DNA of 20,494 nt, from positions 1-20,494 of the forward strand of contig JAHKKQ010000015.1 of the NCBI GenBank assembly GCA_020027805.1, written 5' to 3'. A program made the translations under genes and the position numbers. Origin of the DNA: Candidatus Dadabacteria bacterium (GTDB lineage Bacteria; Desulfobacterota_D; UBA1144; Nemesobacterales; UBA2774). Shown piece after piece: positions 13,461 through 20,494 of this stretch. Below the pieces are notes generated by a model. That model did not search any database, was not told the DNA's origin, and saw only the letters and a list, made by a program, of their open reading frames with translations. Position 1 is the first letter of the stretch. Every line of letters begins with the position of its first letter.

Positions 13461-16400
13461 TCAGACGGCTGAGGGATAGTTTGGGGACGTAGCTCTGAAA
13501 CCTGTCCATATATATATATAGAAGACGGGCGTAAGATAGAGCGTAATAAGCTGGGAGAAAAGGAGACCCCCCACCACGGTCAGGCCCAGCGGGCGGCGCG
13601 ACTCGGCCCCCGCGCCGTGGCCGAGGGCGAGGGGCAGCGCCCCGAGTAGCGCGGCCATAGTGGTCATCATGATGGGACGAAAACGGATGAGGCAGCCCTG
13701 GTATATAGCCTCGACTGGGCTCTTCCCCTCGTTCCTCTGCGCAGCGAGCGCGAAATCGATCTGCATAATGGCGTTCTTTTTTACGATACCTATCAGCATG
13801 ATCAAGCCCACGAATGCGTATACGTTGAGCTCGACCCCGAAAACCAGCAGCACTATCAGGGCGCCGAACCCCGCCGAGGGCAGACCCGAGAGGATAGTGA
13901 TCGGATGGATGAAGCTTTCGTAGAGAATGCCCAAGATCAGGTAAATGACCAGAATCGAAAAGACGAGTAGAAGCCCCAGACCGCTGAGCGATTTCTGGAA
14001 CTCCTCTGCAACGCCCTGATAATTCGTGCTCATGTTGCCGGGCAGGGTCTCGGCCACCAGTTTATCCAGCTTATCGACCGCTTCGCTCAAAGACACGCCC
14101 GAAGTCAGGTTGAAAGATATGGTCACTGCCGGGAACTGCCCATAGTGATTGATAGTCTTGGGGCCGACGTTCTCTGTGAATCTCGCAACCGTCTCAAGCG
14201 GTATGAGCGTATCGTTCGATGACTTGACGTACAGCCTCGACAGGGCGTTCATATCTTCCTGATACTGCGGCTTAAGCTCCATAATGACCTGGAACTGGTT
14301 TGTGGGCGCGTAAATAGTCGACACCCACCTGTTTCCATAGGCATTATAGAGCGTGTTTTCGATCTCGGCGGCTGATACCCCGTGGGTGGAAGCCTTGTCC
14401 CTCATTATCTCCACGTTTACCTGGGGGTTCTTGATCTCGAGGTTGCTGGTAACGTCCTTTAACTCGGGCATCTCGCTCATCCTGGCCTCGAGCAGAGGGA
14501 CATACTTGTAGAGCTCTTCAATATCGGGGCTCTGTACTGTGAACTGATAGAGGCTCTTCGTAAGCTGCCCGCCGATCCTTATCTCCGGCTGGTCCTGCAT
14601 AAATGCGCTAACCCCAGGTATCTCGGCGAGCCTGGGGCGAAGCTCGTCTATAATCTCAAACGAGCTCGGCCTTTCCCCGCGGGGCTTTAGATGCATGAAC
14701 ATGCGTCCCTGGTTGGTCCCCGTAGTACCGGCCCCGCCGCCGCCCACGCTCGAGAAGAAGGCCCTGACGTAAGGGCTTTCCCTCAAGACGTCGGCTACCT
14801 GCTGCTGATACTCGACCATCTTTTCAAAGGATGTCCCCTGAGGGGCTTCGGTAATCGTGAAAATAGTGCCTTGGTCCTCATTCGGCAGAAATCCCTTTGG
14901 GATTATCGTGAACATATATGCGGTGATTAAGAGTATCGCGGCGTTTATCATAAGAAACGCGAACCGGTGCCGGAGCACTCCCTTAAGGCTCCACTCGTAG
15001 GCCTTGAACATACCGTCAAAGAAACGCTCCGTCGCGTTGTAAAACCGCCCGTGTTTTTTACCCGACTCGGGCTTGAGGAACCTGCTGCAGAGCATCGGCG
15101 TAAGCGTCAGCGAGACGAAGCCCGATATCAGAATGGCCGCGCAAATGGATACGGCGAACTCCTTGAAGAGCCTGCCGATAACCCCGCCCATCAGAAGCAC
15201 GGGGATGAAAACAGCGGCCAGAGAGAGCGTCATGGATATGAGCGTAAAGCTTATTTCCTTAGAGCCGTCGAGCGCCGCCTGGAGCGGTTTTTTCCCCATC
15301 TCCATGTGCCTGACTATGTTTTCGAGCATGACTATAGCGTCGTCCACCACAAACCCTATAGCCAGGATAAGCGCCATCATGGAGATGTTGTTGAGACTGA
15401 ACCCGAATAGATACATGGCGACGAAGGTCCCCACGATCGACAAGGGCAGGGCGAGGCTGGGAATGACCGTTGCGGATACGTTTCTGAGGAACAGGAAAAT
15501 GACCATGACGACGAGTCCGAGGGTAAGCCCCATGGTAAAGTTCACTTCCGCCATCGACTCCCTGATCGACTGGGAGCGGTCGTAAAGCGGGTTCAGGCTT
15601 ACGGTCGGAGGCAGGTATGATTTAAGTGACGGTATGACTTCCTTTACCGCGTCCGCTACGGCGACCGTATTCGTACCCGGCTGGCGCTGGATCGCGAGAA
15701 TTACCGCCCGTTCCTGAAAGTCTTTGGTCACGAACCACGCCGCGGTCTTGTCATCCTCAATACTGTCTACAATGTCGCCGAGCTCACTCAGCCGGACAGG
15801 CGAGCCGTCGCGGTAAGCGACTATGACGTCCTTGTATGCCTCTGCGTTATAAAGCTGCCCGGTTGCCAGGATCGTATAGGCTTTATCGGGACCGTAGAGG
15901 GCTCCCGTCGGCAGGTTCACGTTAGCTCCGTTCACCGCCTCTTCGACTTCGTTGATTCCGATGCCCTTGCTGCTGAGTGCGTTGGGATCGAGCTGGATCC
16001 GGATCGCATACTTCTTGGCCCCGAAGATCTGTACCTGCGCCACTCCGCTGACCATGGAAATACGCTGCGCCATGATGGTGTCGGCATATTCGTTGAGCTC
16101 CCAGGGCTGGAGGCTCGGCGACGTTACCGCGTAGTAGAGTATCGGCTGGTCGGCCGGATTAACCTTTCTATACGTCGGCGGCTGGGGCATGTCCTGCGGC
16201 AGGAGCCGCGTCGCCCTCGATATTGCGGTCTGAACGTCCTGGGCGGCCGCGTCGAGCTCCCTGCTCAGGTCGAACTGGATCGTAATCTGGGTAGAACCGA
16301 GCGCGCTCACCGAGGTCATCGAATCTATGCCCTCGATCGTGGAGAACTGCCGCTCGAGCGGCGTGGCGACGGAGGAGGACATCGTCTCCGGGCTCGCTCC

Positions 16401-16556
16401 CGGAAGGCTGGCGCTGACGAGGATGGTAGGGAAGTCCACGTTGGGGAGGTCGCTTACCGGAAGGGACCTGTAACCGACGATCCCGAACAGCAATATGGCG
16501 GCCATGATGAGTGAAGTCATTACCGGGCGCCTGATGAATATTCCGGAAAGGTTCAA
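13461..16556 (-). CDS. RND multidrug efflux permease, AcrB/MdtBC-like (HAE1)
   Basis: A 1031-aa inner-membrane proton-driven exporter of normal RND length, most like MdtB/MdtC/MuxBC-type pumps by eye. The N-terminal helix runs from FIRRPVMTSLIM, and two large periplasmic porter loops flank twelve expected helices. The proton relay is intact: D405 and D406 in GFVVDDAIVMLENI match AcrB D407/D408, and the partner lysine is in GIVKKNAIMQIDFA. The start is TTG 16556, which keeps the canonical beginning; GGGGG at 16570-16566 provides a ribosome-binding site 9 nt away. The gene follows the adaptor lipoprotein by 40 bp and is clearly its operon partner. No outer-membrane TolC-type channel is present, so the pump must borrow one. 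Drug, solvent or bile-type substrates are possible but not determinable. Confidence 0.95.
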   Translation of the reverse strand: MNLSGIFIRRPVMTSLIMAAILLFGIVGYRSLPVSDLPNVDFPTILVSASLPGASPETMSSSVATPLERQFSTIEGIDSMTSVSALGSTQITIQFDLSRELDAAAQDVQTAISRATRLLPQDMPQPPTYRKVNPADQPILYYAVTSPSLQPWELNEYADTIMAQRISMVSGVAQVQIFGAKKYAIRIQLDPNALSSKGIGINEVEEAVNGANVNLPTGALYGPDKAYTILATGQLYNAEAYKDVIVAYRDGSPVRLSELGDIVDSIEDDKTAAWFVTKDFQERAVILAIQRQPGTNTVAVADAVKEVIPSLKSYLPPTVSLNPLYDRSQSIRESMAEVNFTMGLTLGLVVMVIFLFLRNVSATVIPSLALPLSIVGTFVAMYLFGFSLNNISMMALILAIGFVVDDAIVMLENIVRHMEMGKKPLQAALDGSKEISFTLISMTLSLAAVFIPVLLMGGVIGRLFKEFAVSICAAILISGFVSLTLTPMLCSRFLKPESGKKHGRFYNATERFFDGMFKAYEWSLKGVLRHRFAFLMINAAILLITAYMFTIIPKGFLPNEDQGTIFTITEAPQGTSFEKMVEYQQQVADVLRESPYVRAFFSSVGGGGAGTTGTNQGRMFMHLKPRGERPSSFEIIDELRPRLAEIPGVSAFMQDQPEIRIGGQLTKSLYQFTVQSPDIEELYKYVPLLEARMSEMPELKDVTSNLEIKNPQVNVEIMRDKASTHGVSAAEIENTLYNAYGNRWVSTIYAPTNQFQVIMELKPQYQEDMNALSRLYVKSSNDTLIPLETVARFTENVGPKTINHYGQFPAVTISFNLTSGVSLSEAVDKLDKLVAETLPGNMSTNYQGVAEEFQKSLSGLGLLLVFSILVIYLILGILYESFIHPITILSGLPSAGFGALIVLLVFGVELNVYAFVGLIMLIGIVKKNAIMQIDFALAAQRNEGKSPVEAIYQGCLIRFRPIMMTTMAALLGALPLALGHGAGAESRRPLGLTVVGGLLFSQLITLYLTPVFYIYIWTGFRATSPNYPSAV

Positions 16557-16596
16557 AAGCAGATTCCCCCGTTTTCCTTAATTCTCCGGTTTTGTG

Positions 16597-17829
16597 CTAT
16601 TTCCTGCTTACGTCCGAGCCGTCTCCGGATATCCTCTGCGAGCTTTCGCTCGTCCTCACTTTGACTCCGGGAGCGAGCCTCAGCTGGCCCTCCGTGACGA
16701 CGAGCTCCCCGGGTTCGAGCCCCTCGGTGATTACGACTTCTCCGTCGATCCTTGCGCCCGGCACCACCGGACGCGATTCCACGGTAGAATCGGGCTTCAC
16801 GACGAAGACGTAATCCCCGTCCTGGCCGGTCTGAACCGCGCGGGCAGGTATAACGAGCGCGTCCTCCTGCGTCGTAAGATTGATCGTCACATTGATAAAC
16901 TTGCCCGGCCAAAGTGTCTCTGACTCGTTTTGAAATATGGCCTTCATCATGATAGTCCCTGTGGATTCGTTAACCTGGTTGTCTACGAAACTGAGCGTCC
17001 CGACCGCAGGCTCGTTTTCCGCAGTCAGATGCGCGGATTGTTTAATGCGCCCTGCATCCGCATCCTGCCGCTCGGCTGTCCGGCTGCCCTCAGGTACGCT
17101 GGCATAGACCTTGAGATCCCCGGCATCAGCCTTATAGCTTCTTATCAGGGCCAGGAATTGCTCGGGCACGGAAAAATTGACATTCACCGGTTTTGTCTGA
17201 TTTATAACTGCGAGGAGCGTCGAGCGGGATTCTACGGTATTGCCTTCGTGGACGAGTATCTCTCCGATCCGCCCGTCGATCGGGGATCTTATAGAGCAGT
17301 ATTCGAGCTCGAGTTTCGCACTCTCGACCGCCGCTCTATCCGCCCGGACCGTTGCTCCCAGCGATTCATACTCCGCCCGGACCTGGTCATATTGCTGCGC
17401 GGATACCACCCCTTTATTAATGAGGTCCTCGTAGCGGTGGGCGTCCTGTTCCGCCTTTTTAAGCATAGCGGTGTCCCTCGCCATATTGGCTTCCGCCTGC
17501 CTGAGGTCATTTTCATACGGCCTGGTATCTATAAGGAATAGAAGCTCCCCCTTGCTTACGTTCTCGCCCTCCTTGAAATATACCTTCGATAGCTCACCGT
17601 CCACCTGCGGCTTGACCTCGACGATCGAATACGCTTCCACGTTGCCTATAGCGTCTAGCTGGACGGGCACGTCCTTTTGCTCGACCCTCGCCACCCTGAC
17701 GGGGACGCCTGTCCCCTCGTCTCCCTGACTCGTTTTGTCGGCCGGCGTGTCGCTCTCCCCGGAACAAGCCGCGATAACCACGAATAAAGCGGTGATTAAG
17801 AAAAAGTAATCCGGACGGCGGCGAGTCAT
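16597..17829 (-). CDS. RND efflux periplasmic adaptor lipoprotein (MdtA/AcrA-like)
   Basis: A 410-aa membrane-fusion protein. ATG 17829 is chosen because GGAGG (17843-17839) stands 9 nt upstream and because it yields a proper lipoprotein signal: basic MTRRRPD, a hydrophobic core, and lipobox IAAC with C22 for lipidation. The frame extends upstream to 17886 without such support. Domains in order: first barrel-sandwich half about 45-85, a coiled-coil hairpin rich in Ala/Glu/Arg about 90-155, second lipoyl half (SPIDGRIGEILVHEGNTV), beta-barrel about 185-285 (SFVDNQVNESTGTI-like), and the membrane-proximal domain to the end. It links the RND pump to an outer-membrane channel. First gene of a two-gene leftward operon, with a TetR-type operator in its promoter region. 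Confidence 0.94.
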   Translation of the reverse strand: MTRRRPDYFFLITALFVVIAACSGESDTPADKTSQGDEGTGVPVRVARVEQKDVPVQLDAIGNVEAYSIVEVKPQVDGELSKVYFKEGENVSKGELLFLIDTRPYENDLRQAEANMARDTAMLKKAEQDAHRYEDLINKGVVSAQQYDQVRAEYESLGATVRADRAAVESAKLELEYCSIRSPIDGRIGEILVHEGNTVESRSTLLAVINQTKPVNVNFSVPEQFLALIRSYKADAGDLKVYASVPEGSRTAERQDADAGRIKQSAHLTAENEPAVGTLSFVDNQVNESTGTIMMKAIFQNESETLWPGKFINVTINLTTQEDALVIPARAVQTGQDGDYVFVVKPDSTVESRPVVPGARIDGEVVITEGLEPGELVVTEGQLRLAPGVKVRTSESSQRISGDGSDVSRK

Positions 17830-18020
17830 GAAACCTTTCCTCCCGTACGTATTATTCGAATAGAGACCCGAGATAAGTTCAGCCACATTCAGAATACTTG
17901 AAACCCTCCGCCCCGTTGGCCAGTCCGGTCAGTCGATCTTAGTTGATAATTATAAATAATCCGCTTGTTTCAGGCTTTCCATCTCGTCCCGGGTCTGGAG
18001 TAAAACCTTATAGAAAGTGT

Positions 18021-18036
18021 AAGTAAGTGCTTACTT
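18021..18036. promoter_or_regulatory. TetR-type operator palindrome for the efflux operon
   Basis: AAGTAAG-TG-CTTACTT: two perfect 7-bp inverted arms around 2 bp, the size and symmetry expected for a TetR/AcrR-family dimer site. It lies at about +5 to +20 of the predicted leftward start near 18041, a classic repression position. The regulator gene is not in the window; the family assignment is inference from site form and efflux context. Confidence 0.6.
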
Positions 18037-18047
18037 CGAATCATATA

Positions 18048-18076
18048 AATATCCGCAAGAAAGCCCTTTATGTCAA
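18048..18076 (-). promoter_or_regulatory. Likely sigma70 promoter of the adaptor-RND operon
   Basis: On the minus strand a perfect TTGACA (18076-18071) is 17 bp from GATATT (18053-18048, four of six). The predicted start near 18041 is directly beside the palindrome at 18021-18036. Confidence 0.5.
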
Positions 18077-18206
18077 TCAACTTTTATGTGCGGCACCATC
18101 CCTGTCAGATATCCCCTGCTAAAATCACTTTGATACGGGACCTCCACTATTTTACTTCTTAGATTGATTTTTATTTCATATCCCGATATAAAAAAGGCAT
18201 AGAGGT

Positions 18207-18212
18207 TATAAT
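18207..18212 (+). promoter_or_regulatory. -10 box of comM, near-leaderless
   Basis: A perfect TATAAT whose predicted start near 18219 lies about 9 nt before ATG 18228. No good -35 is seen at 16-18 bp and there is no Shine-Dalgarno. Confidence 0.4.
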
Positions 18213-18227
18213 AATCCCCGAATAACT

Positions 18228-19757
18228 ATGATCGCCAAGGTCCTTTCAAGCGCAGTCCTGGGAGTAGACGCATACCTCGTAGAAGTCGAGGTCGACCTCG
18301 CTTTTGGACTCCCGCAGTTCAATACCGTGGGGCTCCCGGAAGGTGCGGTCAGGGAAAGCAAGGAGAGAGTCAGGGCTGCCATCAAGAACTGCGGCTACGA
18401 TTTCCCACAGAGGAGGATTACGGTCAACCTCGCCCCCGCAGATATAAGAAAAGAGGGCTCCGCATTCGACCTCCCCATATCCCTCGGCATATTGTCCGCG
18501 ATAGGCTTGATTGACCATGAGCTCCTGAGCTCATACGTAATCCTGGGCGAGCTATCCCTCGACGGCAGGGTAAAACCGATAAAGGGCGCCCTGCCCTCGT
18601 CCATATGCGTGAGGGACTCGGGACTCAAGGGGATAATCCTCCCCCGGGAGAACGCCGAAGAGGCCGCGGTAGTCGAGGGTGTTGACGTATACGCTGTAGA
18701 ATCCCTTCAGGACATAGTCGAGTTCATAGCGGGCAAGAGGGAAATCCCCACGACGAGGATAGACGTAGACTCGTTATTCACGAAGTCGAAGACATACGAC
18801 GTCGATTTCCACGAGGTGAAGGGACAGGAGCATGTGAAGCGCGCCCTGGAAGTCGCTGCGAGCGGCGGACACAACGTGCTCATGATAGGCTCCCCGGGCA
18901 CGGGGAAAACGATGCTCGCCCGGAGGCTCCCGACGATACTCCCCGACATGAGCTTCGAGGAGGCGCTCGAGACGACCAAAATATATTCGGTATCGGGCCT
19001 CCTCCCCGACCATTCATCCCTCTACGCTACGAGGCCCTTCCGCTCCCCCCATCACACGATAAGCGATGCAGGCCTCATTGGCGGGGGCGCAATTCCAAAG
19101 CCGGGCGAGGTGAGCCTCGCTCATAACGGCGTGCTTTTTCTGGACGAGCTTCCCGAGTTCCGCAAGAATGTGCTCGAGGTTATGCGCCAGCCCCTTGAAG
19201 ACGGCATGGTGACGATCTCGCGTGCCTCGACCTCGATCACATACCCGGCCAACTTCATGCTCGTAGCTGCCATGAACCCCTGCCCCTGCGGCTACCACGG
19301 CGATCTGCAAAAAGAGTGCACCTGCTCCCCCATACAGATACAGAAGTACAGGGCCAAGGTCTCGGGCCCGCTTCTCGACAGGATAGACATTCACATAGAG
19401 GTCCCCCCCGTGAGGTATAAGGAGCTCGCCGACGAAGCGGGCGGTGAAGGCTCATCCCCCATAAAGACCCGCGTGAATATGGCGAGGGAGATACAGAAGG
19501 CGAGGTTCAAGAGGTCGAAAATCCACTCGAATTCCCAGATGTCCCCGTCGATGGTCAGGAAGGCGTCCAGGCCCGACGAGAAAGGTATCAAGCTGCTCGA
19601 GACCGCGATAGACAAGCTCGGCTTGAGCGCGAGAGCCTATGACAGGATATTGAAGGTCTCCCGCACTATCGCCGACCTCGAAGGCGCTGAAAACGTCCTC
19701 GCCCACCACATATCGGAGGCGATCCAGTACCGCTCCCTCGACAGGAGTCAGGTTTAA
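18228..19757 (+). CDS. comM: ComM/YifB family Mg-chelatase-like AAA+ ATPase
   Basis: A 509-aa cytosolic protein with the full ComM architecture. The N-terminal domain of S5 fold (about 1-165) opens AKVLSSAVLGVDAYLVEVEVD and includes GLPEGAVRESKERVRAA. The AAA+ domain has Walker A GSPGTGKT at 221-228 and Walker B LFLDE with D306/E307. A four-cysteine element, CPCGYHGDLQKECTC (C352, C354, C364, C366), is followed by the C-terminal Mg-chelatase-type domain ending with LSARAYDRILKVSRTIADL. Family knowledge: ComM is a hexameric helicase that promotes branch migration during natural transformation in Vibrio and relatives; homologues are widespread in non-competent bacteria. The start at 18228 gives the standard N-terminus but has no ribosome-binding site. 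No other competence gene is adjacent. Confidence 0.95.
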   Translation: MIAKVLSSAVLGVDAYLVEVEVDLAFGLPQFNTVGLPEGAVRESKERVRAAIKNCGYDFPQRRITVNLAPADIRKEGSAFDLPISLGILSAIGLIDHELLSSYVILGELSLDGRVKPIKGALPSSICVRDSGLKGIILPRENAEEAAVVEGVDVYAVESLQDIVEFIAGKREIPTTRIDVDSLFTKSKTYDVDFHEVKGQEHVKRALEVAASGGHNVLMIGSPGTGKTMLARRLPTILPDMSFEEALETTKIYSVSGLLPDHSSLYATRPFRSPHHTISDAGLIGGGAIPKPGEVSLAHNGVLFLDELPEFRKNVLEVMRQPLEDGMVTISRASTSITYPANFMLVAAMNPCPCGYHGDLQKECTCSPIQIQKYRAKVSGPLLDRIDIHIEVPPVRYKELADEAGGEGSSPIKTRVNMAREIQKARFKRSKIHSNSQMSPSMVRKASRPDEKGIKLLETAIDKLGLSARAYDRILKVSRTIADLEGAENVLAHHISEAIQYRSLDRSQV

Positions 19758-19910
19758 CCGCACTAAATGGGGACCGCTTTTCGCTTAGAAAAAATACAAG
19801 CATGCATAATCCATAAATTCATATAAAACTCCGGAAGCAGCAATCACATATTTGATCTGGCGTGGCAAAGCGCAGAAACTAAGCTTTTGGGAGAATCGGG
19901 AGTTCGCGCA

Positions 19911-20411
19911 CTATTTCAACTCGTCCGAAGGCTCTTTGTGGCCACGACGCAATAAATCGTTTATAGCGTCGGCATCAATCTCATCGTCTAAAGGCTCTCC
20001 CCTTTTTACTGCTTCTAAATTTCTCTTCATATTATCGGTTATGTAAGGAAGAACGGACTCGATAAGGTTAGTTACATCATAACCATTGCTTAAATGTTGC
20101 AGCACCGGCTTTTTTACCCCGGCATCCCAGTTGTAAAAATCAGTGACCAAACCATCGGCCGGACTTGCGAGATACGTGACTATGCAACTCTGGCTTACTA
20201 GTCCTTCTGATCTTTTATCTTGGCTTGCCTTCGCGTTCAAGCGAGCCAACACCGCTGCTACTTCTCTGCCTAATGACGGTTTCGCAGCACGCCTCTGGAT
20301 AGTCTTAGCAATCATATCCTCTGCCTCGGCTGCCGATATGGCCATCAACCCTTGGCCCTCAAGATTCATGGCTACTCGAGCCTTTGTATCCTGAAGCGCT
20401 ATACCTTTCAA
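19911..20411 (-). CDS. Unrecognised protein with atypical codon usage, possibly truncated or frame-displaced
   Basis: A leftward frame stops at TAA 19913-19911. It is open upstream to a TGA at 20474-20472, but the only early start candidate is TTG 20411 (166 aa), with no ribosome-binding site, so the true 5' end is unclear. The protein is soluble, with Ala-rich helices (SAAEAEDMIAKTIQRRAAK), a central REVAAVLARLNAKAS then SQSCIVTYLASPADG, and an acidic C-terminus ending EPSDELK. I do not recognise a family; the alternating core vaguely recalls Ntn-hydrolase folds, which is a guess. Arginine codons are mixed (CGA, CGT, CGC, AGA, AGG), unlike the AGG-dominated rest of the window, which suggests foreign origin. 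Directly upstream lies a broken potassium-channel pore whose +1-shifted frame runs into this one. Confidence 0.5.
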   Translation of the reverse strand: MKGIALQDTKARVAMNLEGQGLMAISAAEAEDMIAKTIQRRAAKPSLGREVAAVLARLNAKASQDKRSEGLVSQSCIVTYLASPADGLVTDFYNWDAGVKKPVLQHLSNGYDVTNLIESVLPYITDNMKRNLEAVKRGEPLDDEIDADAINDLLRRGHKEPSDELK

Positions 20412-20494
20412 AACAAAAGTGTCCCCCCATAGCCCACAGTGCCGGCGGTAATAATGCTCCAGTAAAGGGCGTCAAAAAAGTGAGCTAAGGCTTG
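20408..20494 (-). pseudogene. Potassium-channel pore loop, partial, frame broken in the selectivity filter
   Basis: Reading leftward from the window edge, 28 codons give FFDALYWSIITAGTVGYGG followed by TLLF and TGA (20410-20408). This is the pore helix and filter of a two-TM/Kch-type K+ channel, where families have TVGYGD. At the filter lies a run of six G (minus strand, 20428-20423). Removing one G restores GYGD and enters the frame of the ORF ending at 19911. As written, the inner helix and everything downstream is lost; even the corrected frame shows no hydrophobic inner helix after the filter. It may be a real pseudogene, a phase-variable tract, a recombination junction or a sequencing error. 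The 5' part is outside the window. Confidence 0.55.

Larger units (their letters stand above)
17830..18227. other. Divergent regulatory region between adaptor/pump operon and comM
   Basis: This 398-bp AT-rich intergenic stretch holds the leftward efflux promoter (18048-18076), a TetR-type palindrome (18021-18036) and a rightward -10 for comM (18207-18212). No reading frame is convincing. The leftward leader would be about 210 nt. Confidence 0.65.

Noticed and set aside
1..20494. CRISPR array, insertion sequence, prophage or defence island
   Set aside because: No regularly spaced repeats, transposase, integrase, nuclease or phage-like protein seen on either strand; nearly all the window is explained by conserved genes.

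Overview
The window is ordinary-looking bacterial chromosome, moderately GC-rich by eye. It encodes envelope, housekeeping and transport functions, and a divergent accessory-looking segment lies at the right edge. The two-membrane toolkit points to a Gram-negative (diderm) bacterium: an RND efflux pump with a lipoprotein adaptor, an OmpA-like protein, a periplasmic lytic transglycosylase and a KefB-type antiporter. Coding is dominated by AGG for Arg and ATA for Ile. The mix suggests an uncultured deltaproteobacterial-grade or Dadabacteria-like lineage, but that placement is a guess.

Layout, left to right: the 3' part of a GT-B glycosyltransferase (+); a divergent OmpA-domain envelope protein (+); a KefB/CPA2 antiporter with RCK domains (-); tRNA-Gln(CTG) (-). 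Back-to-back promoters then separate the tRNA from a rightward group: a 59-aa basic protein, queF, an orphan DppC-type permease and a TPR/Slt70-type lytic transglycosylase. The transglycosylase stop codon overlaps the stop codon of a leftward hisB-hisH pair. Divergent to hisB is ybeY (+). Convergent to ybeY is a tightly packed leftward operon, thiL-corC-corC. Further right comes a leftward adaptor-RND pump operon whose promoter carries a TetR-type palindrome, and divergent to it comM/yifB (+).

The last ~580 bp differ from the rest. They hold a leftward ORF of mixed, non-AGG codon usage with no recognised function. Directly upstream, running off the edge, is an unmistakable potassium-channel pore loop. 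Its reading frame is broken at a run of six G exactly in the selectivity filter.

No CRISPR array, insertion sequence, phage gene or defence system is visible. The most interesting points are the frameshifted channel filter, the operator-bearing efflux promoter without a local regulator, several genes whose promoter-to-start spacing implies leaderless or nearly leaderless mRNAs, and the orphan peptide-transporter permease translationally coupled to a murein hydrolase.
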